NCBI RefSeq assembly: GCF_020193655.1
Contig: NZ_JADYVE010000004.1
Location: forward strand, 248,001 to 312,000
DNA: 64,000 bases
From: Ensifer sp. IC3342
Lineage (GTDB): Bacteria > Pseudomonadota > Alphaproteobacteria > Rhizobiales > Rhizobiaceae
Direction of reading: 5' to 3'
In this document: positions 31,156 to 41,435 of the stretch, piece by piece
Position numbering within the stretch: position 1 is the first letter of the stretch
Layout: each line of letters opens with the position of its first letter
Made by a program: the position numbers and the translations under genes
Notes under the pieces: model-generated
Database searches by the model: none
What the model saw: only the letters and a program-made list of their open reading frames with translations
Told to the model about the DNA's origin: nothing

Positions 31156-32217
31156 TCACCCGAACAGCGGCGCACCGTCATGCTCCTCGAACCGCGCCAG
31201 TATCTGTGGCGTCACCTCAGCGAGTCCGACCGACCATTTCGGATTGCGATCCTTGTCGATCACCGCAGCGCGCACGCCTTCGTAGAAATCCGGATTGGAG
31301 AGCATGCCGATTGTCGCGGCATATTCCCGCTCCAGGCACTCGTTGAGCGAGGCACTCGCGCGCCCCGCCCGCAATAGCGCAAGCGTCAATTTCAGGCTGA
31401 TCGCGGAGCGCGTCCGCAACATTTGCAAGGTCTCGAGCGCAAAATCCGAGCCTTCGCGCTCGAGCGCGTCCAGAATTTCTTCAACGCTGTCGAAGGCAAA
31501 GCAGCGGTCGATCAGCGAAAAATGGTCGTGCAAAGGTGACGCGGGCGGCTCGCTGGAAACACTGCGGATCGCGGCGGAAATATCCTCCGCTTTCGCCGAA
31601 GCCGGAAACGCCTCGAGCGCGCTGATCAGGTCGCCGATCCTGTCCGTCGCAGTAAAACTGTCGGCAAGTCGCGCGTGGATCGCGTTCGCCGCGCCGATGT
31701 CGCGGCCGGTGAGGCCTATGTAGGTGCCGAACTCGCCCGGCGCGCGCGGCAGGAGCCAGGTCGCGCCGACATCGGTGAAATAGCCGATTCCCGTCTCCGG
31801 CATGGCAAGCCGTGTCCTCTCCGTGACGATCCGATGGCTGCCGTGGGCGGAAACACCGACACCGCCGCCCATGACGATGCCGTCCATGAGAGCAATATAG
31901 GGCTTGGCATAGGCGGAAATTCGACTGTTGACGATGAATTCCTCGCGCCAGAATTGCGCGCCTTCCTCCGGCCGCTCGCGCCCGCTCTCGTAGATCATGC
32001 GGATGTCGCCGCCGGCGCAAAGCCCACGCTCGCCTTCGCCGGTGACGAGCACGGCGGCGACGGCCGGGTCACGCTCGAAATCGGTCAGCGCCGCGTCGAT
32101 CATGCGGATCATCGGCAGGTTGAGGCTGTTCAGCGCACGCGGCCGGTTGAGCCGGAGCCTGCCGATCGCGCCCTGGCGCTCGACGATGACCTCCGGTTGA
32201 GCGGTCTGCATCTCCAT
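31156..32217 (-). CDS. 3-hydroxyisobutyryl-CoA hydrolase (crotonase family)
   Basis: 353 aa crotonase-fold protein of the long 3-hydroxyisobutyryl-CoA hydrolase type. The oxyanion hole is in GLCAGGDIRMIYE and GGGVGVSAHGSH, and the catalytic block is MPETGIGYFTDVGATWLLPR. Length well above simple enoyl-CoA hydratases (about 260) also favours the hydrolase. It cleaves 3-hydroxyisobutyryl-CoA to the free acid for MmsB. Located 12 nt after the acyl-CoA dehydrogenase stop. Confidence 0.88.
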   Translation of the reverse strand: MEMQTAQPEVIVERQGAIGRLRLNRPRALNSLNLPMIRMIDAALTDFERDPAVAAVLVTGEGERGLCAGGDIRMIYESGRERPEEGAQFWREEFIVNSRISAYAKPYIALMDGIVMGGGVGVSAHGSHRIVTERTRLAMPETGIGYFTDVGATWLLPRAPGEFGTYIGLTGRDIGAANAIHARLADSFTATDRIGDLISALEAFPASAKAEDISAAIRSVSSEPPASPLHDHFSLIDRCFAFDSVEEILDALEREGSDFALETLQMLRTRSAISLKLTLALLRAGRASASLNECLEREYAATIGMLSNPDFYEGVRAAVIDKDRNPKWSVGLAEVTPQILARFEEHDGAPLFG

Positions 32218-32229
32218 GAAATATCCTTC

Positions 32230-33372
32230 CTATTTCCGTCCCATGATCGCGCGGGAGACGATCAGCCGCATGATCTCGTTGGTGCCCTCGAGTATCTGGT
32301 GCACTCGCAAGTCGCGGACAATCTTCTCGACGCCGTAATCGGCGAGATAGCCATAGCCGCCGTGGAGTTGCAGCGCGTCGTTGGCGACCGCAAAGCAGCG
32401 GTCGGTGACGAAGCGCTTGGCCATGGCGCAGAGCTTGGTCGCTTCCGGATCCCCCGCATCGAGCGCGGCCGCCGCCCGCCAGAGGAAGGTACGGGCAATC
32501 TCGAGATCGGTCGCCATGTCGGCCAGACGAAACTGCAGCGCCTGGAATTCGCCGATCGCCTTTCCAAAGGCGCGCCGCTCCTGCACATAGGCGAGCGCCT
32601 TGTCGAAAGCGGTCTGTGCGCCACCGAGTGAGGCGGCGGCGATGTTCAGCCGGCCACCGTCGAGGCCGGCCATGGCGATCTTGAAGCCCTCGCCTTCGGC
32701 ACCCAGCCGGTTTTCCGCCGGGACGCGGACATTGTCGAGCATCACCGCGCGGGTCGGCTGGGCATGCCAGCCCATCTTCTTCTCGTTGGCGCCGAAGGTC
32801 AGACCCGGCGCCTCCTTCTCGATAACAAACGCCGAAATGCCCTTTGGCCCCTCGTCGCCGGTGCGGGCCATGACAATATAGAGACCTGATTCGCCGGCAC
32901 CGGAGATGAACTGCTTCTGGCCGGTCAGCACGTAGCTGTCGCCCTCGTGCACCGCCTTGGTTTTCAGCGCCGCCGCGTCCGAACCGGAGCCGGGCTCGGT
33001 CAGGCAATAGCTCGCCAACGTTTCCATGGTGATGAGCGGCGGCAACAGCCGCTGGCGCTGTTCGTCCGTGCCGTACCGGTCGATCATGCCGGCGCACATG
33101 TTGTGGATCGAGACAAAGGAAGCGACTGCCGGGCAGCCGGTCGCCAGCGCCTCGATGATCATCGCCGCGTCGAGACGGGTAAGCCCCGTACCGCCGACGT
33201 CGTCGCGGACATAGATGCCGGCCATGCCGAGCGCCGCCGCAGCGCGCAGCTTGTCCACCGGAAAGTGCTTTTGCTGGTCCCAGTCGACGGCGCTGGGCGC
33301 AAGTTCGTCCCGGGCAAAATCGAGCGCCATCGCGCGGATGGCCTCCTGCTCCTCCGACAGGCGAAAATCCAT
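32230..33372 (-). CDS. Acyl-CoA dehydrogenase (isobutyryl-CoA type)
   Basis: 380 aa FAD enzyme. Family blocks: YCLTEPGSGSDAAAL, GWHAQPTRAVMLDNVRVP, and the C-terminal LHGGYGYLADYGVEKIVRD then QILEGTNEIMRL, where the Glu in EGTNE is the catalytic base. Its place before the hydrolase and MmsB suggests isobutyryl-CoA oxidation in valine breakdown. ATG 33372 is chosen because GGGAGGAC is 8 bases upstream, against 2 for ATG 33378. Confidence 0.9.
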   Translation of the reverse strand: MDFRLSEEQEAIRAMALDFARDELAPSAVDWDQQKHFPVDKLRAAAALGMAGIYVRDDVGGTGLTRLDAAMIIEALATGCPAVASFVSIHNMCAGMIDRYGTDEQRQRLLPPLITMETLASYCLTEPGSGSDAAALKTKAVHEGDSYVLTGQKQFISGAGESGLYIVMARTGDEGPKGISAFVIEKEAPGLTFGANEKKMGWHAQPTRAVMLDNVRVPAENRLGAEGEGFKIAMAGLDGGRLNIAAASLGGAQTAFDKALAYVQERRAFGKAIGEFQALQFRLADMATDLEIARTFLWRAAAALDAGDPEATKLCAMAKRFVTDRCFAVANDALQLHGGYGYLADYGVEKIVRDLRVHQILEGTNEIMRLIVSRAIMGRK

Positions 33373-33485
33373 ATGCATGTCCTCCCTGACCCGCATACTG
33401 ACAACGTGGCGCTGTAGTTACACCAAATTTCGCACAGGCCCAGACGCAAATTCTCACAGAGTCTGTTCAAAAACGAACAGAGCTA

Positions 33486-33588
33486 CTGCATGTTTCCTTG
33501 ATCGTAGCCGATTTCAGGATAAAACACGCAGCGCTTCGAAGGGCTACAGCGTCCTTTGCCCATCTCAAAAGACGCGCGGCACTGTAGC
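33486..33588 (+). repeat. RIME-like repeat, copy 5
   Basis: Degenerate left palindrome around ccttgatcgtagccgatttcagg, then cgaagggctacagcgtcctttg and a GACGCGCGGCACTGT right end. It fills the gap between two genes that converge on neither side: acyl-CoA dehydrogenase promoter side and the end of the regulator gene. Confidence 0.7.
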
Positions 33589-33599
33589 AAGAGCAGGAT

Positions 33600-35018
33600 T
33601 TAGCTCTCGCTTAGACGATACGGCAGAGAGCCGCGCATGTCATGGTCGACGATGAGCTTGCGTTTCAGCGGCGGCACGGCGCGGCTGGCGCATTTGGTGC
33701 GCTCGCAGATGCGACAGGAGATGCCGATCGGATCGAATGCGGTGCGGTTGCCGAGGTCCATGTCGTCGGCATAAACGAAGGCGTCGGCATAGGAGATTTC
33801 GCAGCCGAGTGCCAAAGCGTAGCGTGGATGGTTGGCGCGGTAACCGCCGCCGCCCTTGGTAATCTGGGTGGCGAGGCAGAGATAGCGCACGCCATCCGGC
33901 GTTTCGGCGAGCTGGCGAATGATCCGCCCCGGCGTCTCGAAAGCCTGATGCACGTTCCAGAGCGGACAGGCCGCTCCGAAGCGAGCGAATTGCAGCTTGG
34001 CCGCACTGTGGCGCTTGGTGATGTTTCCGGCTCGGTCGATGCGCGCGAAGAAGATCGGAATCCCTTTCTGGCCCGGGCGCTGCAGGGTCGAGAGCCGATG
34101 ACAGACCTGCTCCAGAGACGCTCCGAACCGGGCAGCGAGCAGTTCGATATCGTGCCGCAACTCGCGCGCGGCCTTGAGGAAGGACTGGTAGGGCAGGATC
34201 AGGGCACCCGCGAAATAGTTCTGCAGGCCGAGCCGGCAGATTTCGATTGCCTCCTCGGTGCGGAAGCCGGCACTGCCGACAATCCGGTCGATCTCCTCGC
34301 GGGCGTGGAACTGGGCGATCTGCAGCGCCAGTTGGAAATCACGCGTGGGCGCCGGCGCGTATGGGTTCAGCGTCAGGATGCGGGCACGCGGATCGAAGCG
34401 GCGGATCGCCTCGTCGCCCGCGACGCCGCGCACGACGCGCACGCCATGGCGCTGCTCGAGGTGCGCCGCGAGCGCCGTATGATTGTCCCCCTCTCCGAGG
34501 CCGAGGTCGGCGGCAAGCGTTTCGGCGAGCGTGTCGATCTCGTGGATGTAGTTGTCGACGAAGTGGAAGAAGTCGCGCACCTCCTCGTAGGGCGTCGTTT
34601 CGACGAAGGAGGCGCCGCGGCCGATCGTGTCGTCAATGCTCGCAAGCTGTTCGCTGTTGCGCCTGTAGGCCTGATGGCAGGTGATCAGCGCATGCGCTAG
34701 GCCCGGCGCGTTCTGGGCGACGAGCTTCAACTCCTGCAAACTCGGGGAGTAGGTCTCAAACAGCGGATCGTTCAGCGCCTCCGACAGGGCCGACAGGAGC
34801 CGGTCACCCTCGCCGGTCGAGAGTTCCGCGATGTCGATCTGGAATTTCTCCGCAAGTGCCAGCAGCACGGCCGCCGAAACCGGCCGCTGGTTGTTTTCGA
34901 TCTGGTTCAGGTAGCTCGTCGAGATGCCGATGCGTTCGGCGAATTGCCCTTGCGTCGCCCGGTTTGCTTCCCTGAGTTCGCGGACCTTGCGGCCGATATA
35001 GAGTTTGCCGATCGCCAT
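33600..35018 (-). CDS. Short-chain fatty acyl-CoA regulator (PccR/ScfR-like)
   Basis: 472 aa. An N-terminal XRE helix-turn-helix (residues 8-62, TQGQFAERIGISTSYLNQIE) is followed by an ImmA/IrrE-like central domain with FHAREEIDRI, and a C-terminal domain with the Cys pattern GISCRICERTKCASRA. This is the architecture of regulators that sense short-chain acyl-CoA, such as PccR of Rhodobacter sphaeroides, which controls propionyl-CoA carboxylase and methylmalonyl-CoA mutase. It is divergent from pccB across 159 bases, consistent with that role. Confidence 0.88.
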   Translation of the reverse strand: MAIGKLYIGRKVRELREANRATQGQFAERIGISTSYLNQIENNQRPVSAAVLLALAEKFQIDIAELSTGEGDRLLSALSEALNDPLFETYSPSLQELKLVAQNAPGLAHALITCHQAYRRNSEQLASIDDTIGRGASFVETTPYEEVRDFFHFVDNYIHEIDTLAETLAADLGLGEGDNHTALAAHLEQRHGVRVVRGVAGDEAIRRFDPRARILTLNPYAPAPTRDFQLALQIAQFHAREEIDRIVGSAGFRTEEAIEICRLGLQNYFAGALILPYQSFLKAARELRHDIELLAARFGASLEQVCHRLSTLQRPGQKGIPIFFARIDRAGNITKRHSAAKLQFARFGAACPLWNVHQAFETPGRIIRQLAETPDGVRYLCLATQITKGGGGYRANHPRYALALGCEISYADAFVYADDMDLGNRTAFDPIGISCRICERTKCASRAVPPLKRKLIVDHDMRGSLPYRLSES

Positions 35019-35019
35019 G

Positions 35020-35035
35020 TTCGCAACTTTGCAAT
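35020..35035. promoter_or_regulatory. Candidate PccR-type operator
   Basis: TTCGCAAC immediately followed by TTTGCAAT, two near copies of the TTTGCAAA half-site reported for PccR-type regulators. They abut the regulator start codon at 35018 and lie upstream of pccB. The spacing differs from the published R. sphaeroides site as I recall it, so this is tentative. Confidence 0.35.
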
Positions 35036-35177
35036 TTACGTTTCACATATTTCTATATTCCACATTCGCACATGATCGACCGTTTTACCATCCGACCTTC
35101 GACGCTATTGCGAAGCTTTAAACGCCTCTGCACAATCGAGAAAATTCTCGGCGAGAAAGAAATTCGGGAGGAGACAC

Positions 35178-36710
35178 ATGCGCGCCATACTGGAACAGGT
35201 GGAGGCCCGCCGCGCACAGGCGCGCGCTGGCGGTGGCGAGCGCCGCGTCGACGCGCAGCACGGCAAGGGCAAGCTGACGGCGCGCGAACGCATCGACGTG
35301 CTGCTCGACGAAGATTCCTTCGAAGAATACGACATGTATGTCACGCACCGCTGCGTCGACTTCGACATGGCAAGCCAAAAGATCGCGGGCGATGGCGTCG
35401 TCACCGGCTGGGGTACGATCAACGGCCGGCAGGTCTATGTCTTCAGCCAGGACTTCACCGTGCTCGGCGGCTCGCTCTCCGAGACCCATGCGCAGAAGAT
35501 CTGCAAGATCATGGACATGGCGGCCCGCAACGGCGCACCGGTGATCGGCCTCAACGATTCCGGCGGTGCCCGCATCCAGGAGGGCGTGGCGTCGCTCGCG
35601 GGCTACGCGGAAGTCTTCCGCCGCAACGCGGAAGTCTCGGGCGTCATTCCGCAGATCTCGGTGATCATGGGCCCGTGTGCCGGCGGCGCGGTCTATTCAC
35701 CGGCGATGACCGACTTCATCTTCATGGTGCGCGACAGTTCCTATATGTTCGTCACCGGCCCCGATGTCGTGAAGACGGTGACGAACGAGATCGTCACCGC
35801 TGAGGAGCTCGGCGGCGCCCGCACCCATACGACGAAGTCCTCGGTCGCCGACGGCGCCTTTGAAAACGACGTCGAGGCGCTGGAACACGTGCGCCTGCTC
35901 TTTGACTTCCTGCCGCTCAACAACCGCGAAAAGCCGCCGGTCCGGCCCTTTTACGACGATCCGGCGCGCGTCGAGATGCGCCTCGACAGCCTGATCCCCG
36001 ACAGCGCCGCCAAGCCCTACGACATGAAGGAATTGATATTGGCGATTGCCGACGAAGGCGATTTCTTCGAGCTCCAGGCGAGCTTTGCCCGCAACATCGT
36101 CACTGGCTTCATACGTCTCGAGGGTCAGACCGTCGGCGTCGTCGCCAACCAGCCGATGGTGCTTGCCGGCTGCCTCGACATCGATTCCTCGCGCAAGGCC
36201 GCCCGCTTCGTCCGCTTCTGCGATGCCTTCTCGATCCCGATCCTGACGCTCGTCGACGTGCCGGGCTTCCTGCCGGGCACGAGCCAGGAATATGGCGGCG
36301 TTATCAAGCACGGCGCCAAACTGCTCTTTGCCTATAGCCAGGCAACAGTGCCGATGGTGACCCTTATCACTCGCAAGGCCTATGGCGGCGCCTATGACGT
36401 CATGGCTTCGAAGCACATCGGCGCCGACGTCAACTATGCCTGGCCGACAGCGGAAATCGCCGTCATGGGCGCCAAGGGCGCGACCGAAATCCTCTACCGG
36501 TCGGAACTCGGCGATCCGGAAAAGATCGCCGCCCGCACGAAGGAATACGAGGAGCGCTTCGCCAACCCCTTCGTCGCCGCCGAACGCGGCTTCATCGACG
36601 AGGTAATCATGCCCCACTCATCGCGCCGCCGCATCGCGCGCGCCTTCGCGTCGCTGCGCAACAAGCAGGTGGAAACGCGCTGGCGCAAGCACGACACGAT
36701 TCCGCTCTAA
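35178..36710 (+). CDS. pccB: Propionyl-CoA carboxylase beta subunit
   Basis: 510 aa carboxyltransferase subunit that transfers CO2 from carboxybiotin to propionyl-CoA. Oxyanion-hole glycine pairs are in [20 protein letters not shown] and [17 protein letters not shown] in the N-half, and in [27 protein letters not shown] in the C-half. GGGAGGAG precedes the ATG. First gene of pccB, small membrane protein, pccA; bhbA follows after a repeat. Divergent regulator upstream. Confidence 0.95.
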   Translation: MRAILEQVEARRAQARAGGGERRVDAQHGKGKLTARERIDVLLDEDSFEEYDMYVTHRCVDFDMASQKIAGDGVVTGWGTINGRQVYVFSQDFTVLGGSLSETHAQKICKIMDMAARNGAPVIGLNDSGGARIQEGVASLAGYAEVFRRNAEVSGVIPQISVIMGPCAGGAVYSPAMTDFIFMVRDSSYMFVTGPDVVKTVTNEIVTAEELGGARTHTTKSSVADGAFENDVEALEHVRLLFDFLPLNNREKPPVRPFYDDPARVEMRLDSLIPDSAAKPYDMKELILAIADEGDFFELQASFARNIVTGFIRLEGQTVGVVANQPMVLAGCLDIDSSRKAARFVRFCDAFSIPILTLVDVPGFLPGTSQEYGGVIKHGAKLLFAYSQATVPMVTLITRKAYGGAYDVMASKHIGADVNYAWPTAEIAVMGAKGATEILYRSELGDPEKIAARTKEYEERFANPFVAAERGFIDEVIMPHSSRRRIARAFASLRNKQVETRWRKHDTIPL

Positions 36711-36722
36711 GCGAGGCACGCC

Positions 36723-37013
36723 ATGAAGTCGGAACCGGACCCCGTCATGACACCTGAGACAGCGCGCAGCGATCATTGGCAGATGCTGCGCTATCTGGCG
36801 ATGAACGCCCTTTACGGCATTCTCGTTGGCGCCGCGAGCGCGGGCGCACTGATTTGGCTCAACATAGGCGCGGTCGGCACCCATATCGCACGCTCGGCAA
36901 ACCCGCTGCTTGCCGCGGCCATGGTGGTTGCCCCTTTCGCTCTCCTCTTCGGTGGCGCGGTCGCGGCCTCCTCCATCGCACTTCTGCCCTACCGGCGAAA
37001 GTTCAGGCGCTGA
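36723..37013 (+). CDS. Small two-helix membrane protein between pccB and pccA
   Basis: 96 aa. Two transmembrane helices (about residues 24-47 and 60-87) with short polar ends and a basic C-terminus YRRKFRR. It lies 12 nt after pccB and 29 nt before pccA in the same direction, so it is co-expressed. No family recognised. It is not part of the carboxylase catalytic machinery known from other bacteria. Confidence 0.68.
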   Translation: MKSEPDPVMTPETARSDHWQMLRYLAMNALYGILVGAASAGALIWLNIGAVGTHIARSANPLLAAAMVVAPFALLFGGAVAASSIALLPYRRKFRR

Positions 37014-37042
37014 CGCGACAGAAAGGATTTAAAGAGAAACGC

Positions 37043-39046
37043 ATGTTCAAGAAAATCCTCATCGCCAATCGTGGTGAAATCGCCTGCCGCGTCATCCGCA
37101 CCGCCAAGCGGCTCGGCATCCCGACCGTCGCCGTCTATTCTGATGCCGATCGCGATGCCATGCATGTGCGCATGGCGGACGACGCGGTCCATATCGGCGC
37201 CTCGCCCTCCAGCCAGTCCTATATCGTCATCGACAAGATCCTCGACGCGATCCGCAAGACCGGGGCCGATGCCGTGCATCCGGGCTACGGCTTCCTTTCG
37301 GAAAACGCCGCCTTTGCCGAAGCGCTGGAGAAGGAAGGCGTCGCCTTCATCGGGCCGCCGGTCGCCGCGATAAAGGCGATGGGCGACAAGATCACCTCGA
37401 AAAAGATCGCCGCCGAAGCGGATGTCTCGACGGTTCCCGGCCATATGGGGCTGATCGAGGACGCCGAGGAAGCCGTGCGGATCGCCTCTGCCATCGGATA
37501 CCCGGTGATGATCAAGGCGTCGGCCGGCGGCGGCGGCAAGGGAATGCGGATCGCTTGGAGCGACATAGAGGCGCGCGAAGGCTTCCAGTCGTCGAAGAAC
37601 GAGGCGAAAAGTTCCTTCGGTGACGACCGCATCTTTATCGAAAAATTCGTGACCGAGCCCCGTCACATCGAAATCCAGGTGCTAGGAGACAAGCACGGCA
37701 ACACGCTTTATCTCGGTGAGCGCGAATGCTCGATCCAGCGGCGCAACCAGAAGGTCATCGAAGAGGCCCCGTCTCCGTTCCTCGACGAGAAGACGCGGCG
37801 CGCCATGGGCGAGCAGGCGGTCGCGCTCGCCAAAGCCGTCGGCTACCACTCCGCAGGTACGGTCGAATTCATCGTCGATGGCGAGCGCAACTTCTACTTC
37901 CTCGAGATGAACACGCGTTTGCAGGTGGAGCACCCGGTGACCGAACTGATCACCGGGCTCGACCTCGTCGAGCAGATGATCCGCGTGGCGGCCGGCGAAA
38001 AGCTGTCCTTCACCCAGGAGGACGTGAAGCTCGAAGGCTGGGCGATCGAAAGCCGGCTCTACGCGGAAGACCCCTACCGCAACTTCCTGCCCTCGATCGG
38101 CCGGCTGACGCGCTACCGCCCGCCCGAGGAAGGCAGGCAGGACGACGGCACCGTCATCCGCAACGACACCGGCGTCTTCGAGGGCGGCGAAATCTCCATG
38201 TATTACGATCCGATGATCGCAAAGCTCTGCACCTGGGGGCCGGATCGCGCTACCGCCGTCGAGGCAATGGCGAACGCACTCGACGAGTTCGAAGTCGAGG
38301 GCATAGGGCACAACCTACCCTTCCTATCCGCCGTCATGCAGCAGCAGCGCTTCCGCGAAGGGCGTCTGACCACCGCCTATATCGCCGAGGAGTTCGCCGC
38401 CGGCTTCCAGGGCGTCGTGCCGGACGAGGCGGAGGCACGCAAGCTCGCGGCCGTTGCAGTCACGATCAACCAAGCGCTGCAGGAGCGCGCGAGCCAGATC
38501 TCGGGCACGATCGGCAACCACCGCCGCATCGTCGGTCACGACTGGGTCGCAAGCGTCGGCGATCGCGACTTTCGCGTGACCGCCGGCAACTCGGCCGATG
38601 GCGCCTTTGTTCGCTTTGCCGACGGGAGAGCAGCTACGGTCGCAACCGACTGGACGCCCGGCCGTACGCTTGCCACCTTCAACATCGACAATCAGCCGAT
38701 GGGCGTGAAGGTCGATCTCGTTGGCACCGGGATCCGGCTGCGCTGGCGCGGCATCGACGTGATCGCTCGCGTCAGGAGCCCGCGCGTTGCCGAGCTTGCG
38801 CGGCTGATGCCGAAGAAGCTACCGCCGGACACGTCGAAGATGCTGCTCTGCCCGATGCCGGGCGTCGTGACATTGATCGCGGTCAAGAAAGGCGACACGG
38901 TCGAGGCCGGACAGGCAATCGCCGTCGTCGAGGCGATGAAGATGGAAAACATCTTGCGCGCGGAAAAGCGCGCCACCGTCAAGCGCGTGGCGATCGCGGC
39001 CGGCGCGAGCCTTGCGGTCGATGAGCTGATCATGGAGTTCGAGTGA
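37043..39046 (+). CDS. pccA: Propionyl-CoA carboxylase alpha subunit (biotin carboxylase/BCCP)
   Basis: 667 aa. Biotin carboxylase domain residues 1-450 (start MFKKILIANRGEIACRVIRT, ATP-grasp loop SAGGGGKGMRI, EMNTRLQVEHPVTE), a BT/linker region, and a C-terminal biotinyl domain with the AMKMEN biotinylation motif near residue 633. A frame open from 36776 overlaps the previous gene and is not used; ATG 37043 matches the family start. Confidence 0.95.
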   Translation: MFKKILIANRGEIACRVIRTAKRLGIPTVAVYSDADRDAMHVRMADDAVHIGASPSSQSYIVIDKILDAIRKTGADAVHPGYGFLSENAAFAEALEKEGVAFIGPPVAAIKAMGDKITSKKIAAEADVSTVPGHMGLIEDAEEAVRIASAIGYPVMIKASAGGGGKGMRIAWSDIEAREGFQSSKNEAKSSFGDDRIFIEKFVTEPRHIEIQVLGDKHGNTLYLGERECSIQRRNQKVIEEAPSPFLDEKTRRAMGEQAVALAKAVGYHSAGTVEFIVDGERNFYFLEMNTRLQVEHPVTELITGLDLVEQMIRVAAGEKLSFTQEDVKLEGWAIESRLYAEDPYRNFLPSIGRLTRYRPPEEGRQDDGTVIRNDTGVFEGGEISMYYDPMIAKLCTWGPDRATAVEAMANALDEFEVEGIGHNLPFLSAVMQQQRFREGRLTTAYIAEEFAAGFQGVVPDEAEARKLAAVAVTINQALQERASQISGTIGNHRRIVGHDWVASVGDRDFRVTAGNSADGAFVRFADGRAATVATDWTPGRTLATFNIDNQPMGVKVDLVGTGIRLRWRGIDVIARVRSPRVAELARLMPKKLPPDTSKMLLCPMPGVVTLIAVKKGDTVEAGQAIAVVEAMKMENILRAEKRATVKRVAIAAGASLAVDELIMEFE

Positions 39047-39105
39047 TAGGGCGGTACGGGCTGAGCCTGCGGAGGAGGCGATGACACGGCGCCTAGGCAG
39101 ATTTG

Positions 39106-39213
39106 CCCCTCACCCCAACCCTCTCCCCGCAAGCGGGAGAGGGGACTGAGGCGACCCGGCATATTCCTTCTCCCCGCAAGCGGGGAGAAGGTGGCGGCAG
39201 CCGGATGAGGGGC
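39106..39213. repeat. GC hairpin repeat, family C copy 2
   Basis: Outer arms CCCCTCACCC and GGATGAGGGGC enclose two hairpins, CTCTCCCCGCAAGCGGGAGAG and CTTCTCCCCGCAAGCGGGGAG. Near-identical plan to 43994-44113. Located in the 234 bases between pccA and bhbA. Confidence 0.75.
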
Positions 39214-39280
39214 TCCATCCTCACCGCCGGCGCCGGGGACAGGGACCGAGCCCGGCCCAGAGTTTATTCGGAGTGGAACG

Positions 39281-41419
39281 ATGACCGACAAGACGATCAA
39301 GGACTGGGAAGCTCTCGCCGAGCGCGAGCTGAAAGCCTCGCCCGAAAGCCTCACCTGGCACACGCCGGAAGGCATCGAGGTCAAGCCGCTCTATACGCGC
39401 GACGATCTGGCCGGTATCGGCCATCTCGACTCGCTGCCCGGCCTCGAGCCCTTCGTGCGCGGCCCCCGCGCCACCATGTATGCCGGCCGGCCGTGGACGA
39501 TCCGGCAGTATGCCGGTTTCTCGACGGCCGAAGCCTCGAATGCCTTCTACCGTAGGAATCTCGCCGCCGGCCAGAAAGGCCTGTCGGTCGCCTTCGATCT
39601 TGCGACCCATCGCGGCTATGACAGCGACCATCCGCGCGTCGAGGGCGATGTCGGCAAGGCGGGCGTGGCGATCGACTCGGTCGAGGACATGAAGATCCTC
39701 TTCGACGGCATCCCGCTCGATCAGATGTCGGTGTCGATGACCATGAACGGCGCGGTGATCCCGATTCTGGCCTCCTTTATCGTCGCGGGCGAGGAGCAGG
39801 GCGTTGCGCGCGCCGATCTGTCAGGCACGATCCAGAACGACATCCTGAAGGAGTTCATGGTCCGCAACACCTACATCTACCCGCCGGAACCCTCGATGCG
39901 GATCGTCGCCGACATCATCGAGTATACGGCGAAGGAGATGCCGAAGTTCAACTCGATCTCGATCTCCGGCTATCACATGCAGGAGGCGGGCGCGACGCTG
40001 GTGCAGGAGCTTGCCTTCACCCTTGCGGACGGGCGCGAATATGTGCGCGCGGCGCTCGCCAAGGGTCTCAATGTCGATGACTTCGCCGGCCGGCTCTCCT
40101 TCTTCTTCGCGATCGGCATGAATTTCTTCATGGAGGCGGCGAAGCTCCGCGCCGCGCGGCTGCTCTGGACGCGGATCATGAAGGAGTTCCAGCCAAAGAA
40201 GGCGTCGTCGCTGATGCTGCGGACCCACTGCCAGACGTCGGGCGTCTCGCTTGCCGAGCAGGATCCCTACAACAACATCATCCGCACCGCTTTCGAAGCG
40301 ATGTCGGCGGCGCTCGGCGGCACGCAGTCGCTGCACACGAATTCCTTCGACGAAGCAATCGCGCTGCCGACGGACTTTTCCGCCCGTATCGCCCGCAACA
40401 CGCAACTCATTCTGCAGCACGAGACCGGCGTGACGAAAGTCGTCGATCCGCTCGCCGGCTCCTACTATGTCGAAAGCCTCACCAACGAGCTTGCAGAAAA
40501 GGCCTGGGCGCTGATCGAGGAAGTGGAAGCGCTCGGCGGCATGACCAAGGCGGTCAATGCCGGCCTGCCGAAGCGGCTGATCGAGGAGGCGGCGACACGC
40601 CGCCAGGCGGCGGTCGACCGCGGCGAGGAGGTCATCGTCGGCGTCAACAAGTACCGGCTCGAAACCGAGCACCCGATCGATATCCTCCAGATCGACAATG
40701 CCGCAGTCCGAACGGCCCAGATCAAGCGGATCGAGGAGACCAAACGCCGCCGCGACTCGCAGAAGGTCAAGGAAACGCTGGAGGCGCTTGCCGAGGTGGC
40801 GCGGAGCGGCAAGGGCAATCTGCTTGGCGCCGCGATCGAAGCTGCGCGGGCGCGCGCCACCGTCGGCGAGATCTCCGAAGCGATGCGGCAGGCCTTCGGC
40901 GACTACACCGCGATCCCGGAGGTCGTCACCGACATCTATGGCAAGGCCTATGAAAGTGATCCTGAACTCGGCGTGCTCGCCGGGCGTCTCGGTGATGTCA
41001 CCAAGCGGCTCGGCCACAAGCCGAAGATCATGGTGGCGAAGCTCGGCCAGGACGGGCACGACCGTGGCGCCAAGGTGATCGCGTCTGCCTTTGGCGACAT
41101 CGGCTTCAACGTCGTCGCCGGGCCGCTGTTCCAGACGCCGGAAGAAGCCGCCGACCTGGCGCTCGCCGAAGAGGTCACCGTTATCGGCGTCTCCTCGCTT
41201 GCCGCCGGCCACAAGACTCTGATGCCGCAGCTGGCGCATGCGCTCAAGAAGCGCGGTGGTGAGGACGTCATCATCGTTTGCGGCGGCGTTATTCCGCGAC
41301 AGGACTATCAGTACCTGATGGATAACGGCGTCGCCGCCGTATTCGGCCCCGGCACCCACGTGCTCGACGCCGCACGCGCGGTCCTCGACCTGATCGAGGG
41401 CAAGCGACGCAACATTTGA
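39281..41419 (+). CDS. bhbA: Methylmalonyl-CoA mutase
   Basis: 712 aa, single-chain B12-dependent mutase converting (R)-methylmalonyl-CoA to succinyl-CoA. The N-terminal barrel holds [35 protein letters not shown] and [19 protein letters not shown]. The C-terminal cobalamin domain has the base-off motif DxHxxG in [14 protein letters not shown], then [16 protein letters not shown] precedes the ATG. With pccBA it completes propionyl-CoA assimilation; epimerase and the MeaB chaperone are not evident in the window. Confidence 0.95.
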   Translation: MTDKTIKDWEALAERELKASPESLTWHTPEGIEVKPLYTRDDLAGIGHLDSLPGLEPFVRGPRATMYAGRPWTIRQYAGFSTAEASNAFYRRNLAAGQKGLSVAFDLATHRGYDSDHPRVEGDVGKAGVAIDSVEDMKILFDGIPLDQMSVSMTMNGAVIPILASFIVAGEEQGVARADLSGTIQNDILKEFMVRNTYIYPPEPSMRIVADIIEYTAKEMPKFNSISISGYHMQEAGATLVQELAFTLADGREYVRAALAKGLNVDDFAGRLSFFFAIGMNFFMEAAKLRAARLLWTRIMKEFQPKKASSLMLRTHCQTSGVSLAEQDPYNNIIRTAFEAMSAALGGTQSLHTNSFDEAIALPTDFSARIARNTQLILQHETGVTKVVDPLAGSYYVESLTNELAEKAWALIEEVEALGGMTKAVNAGLPKRLIEEAATRRQAAVDRGEEVIVGVNKYRLETEHPIDILQIDNAAVRTAQIKRIEETKRRRDSQKVKETLEALAEVARSGKGNLLGAAIEAARARATVGEISEAMRQAFGDYTAIPEVVTDIYGKAYESDPELGVLAGRLGDVTKRLGHKPKIMVAKLGQDGHDRGAKVIASAFGDIGFNVVAGPLFQTPEEAADLALAEEVTVIGVSSLAAGHKTLMPQLAHALKKRGGEDVIIVCGGVIPRQDYQYLMDNGVAAVFGPGTHVLDAARAVLDLIEGKRRNI

Positions 41420-41435
41420 GCGGTGATGCGGTGCG

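Noticed and set aside
32069..33457. 462-codon open frame on the minus strand
   Set aside because: Same strand but wrong frame over the acyl-CoA dehydrogenase; Gly/Arg-rich translation with no domain.
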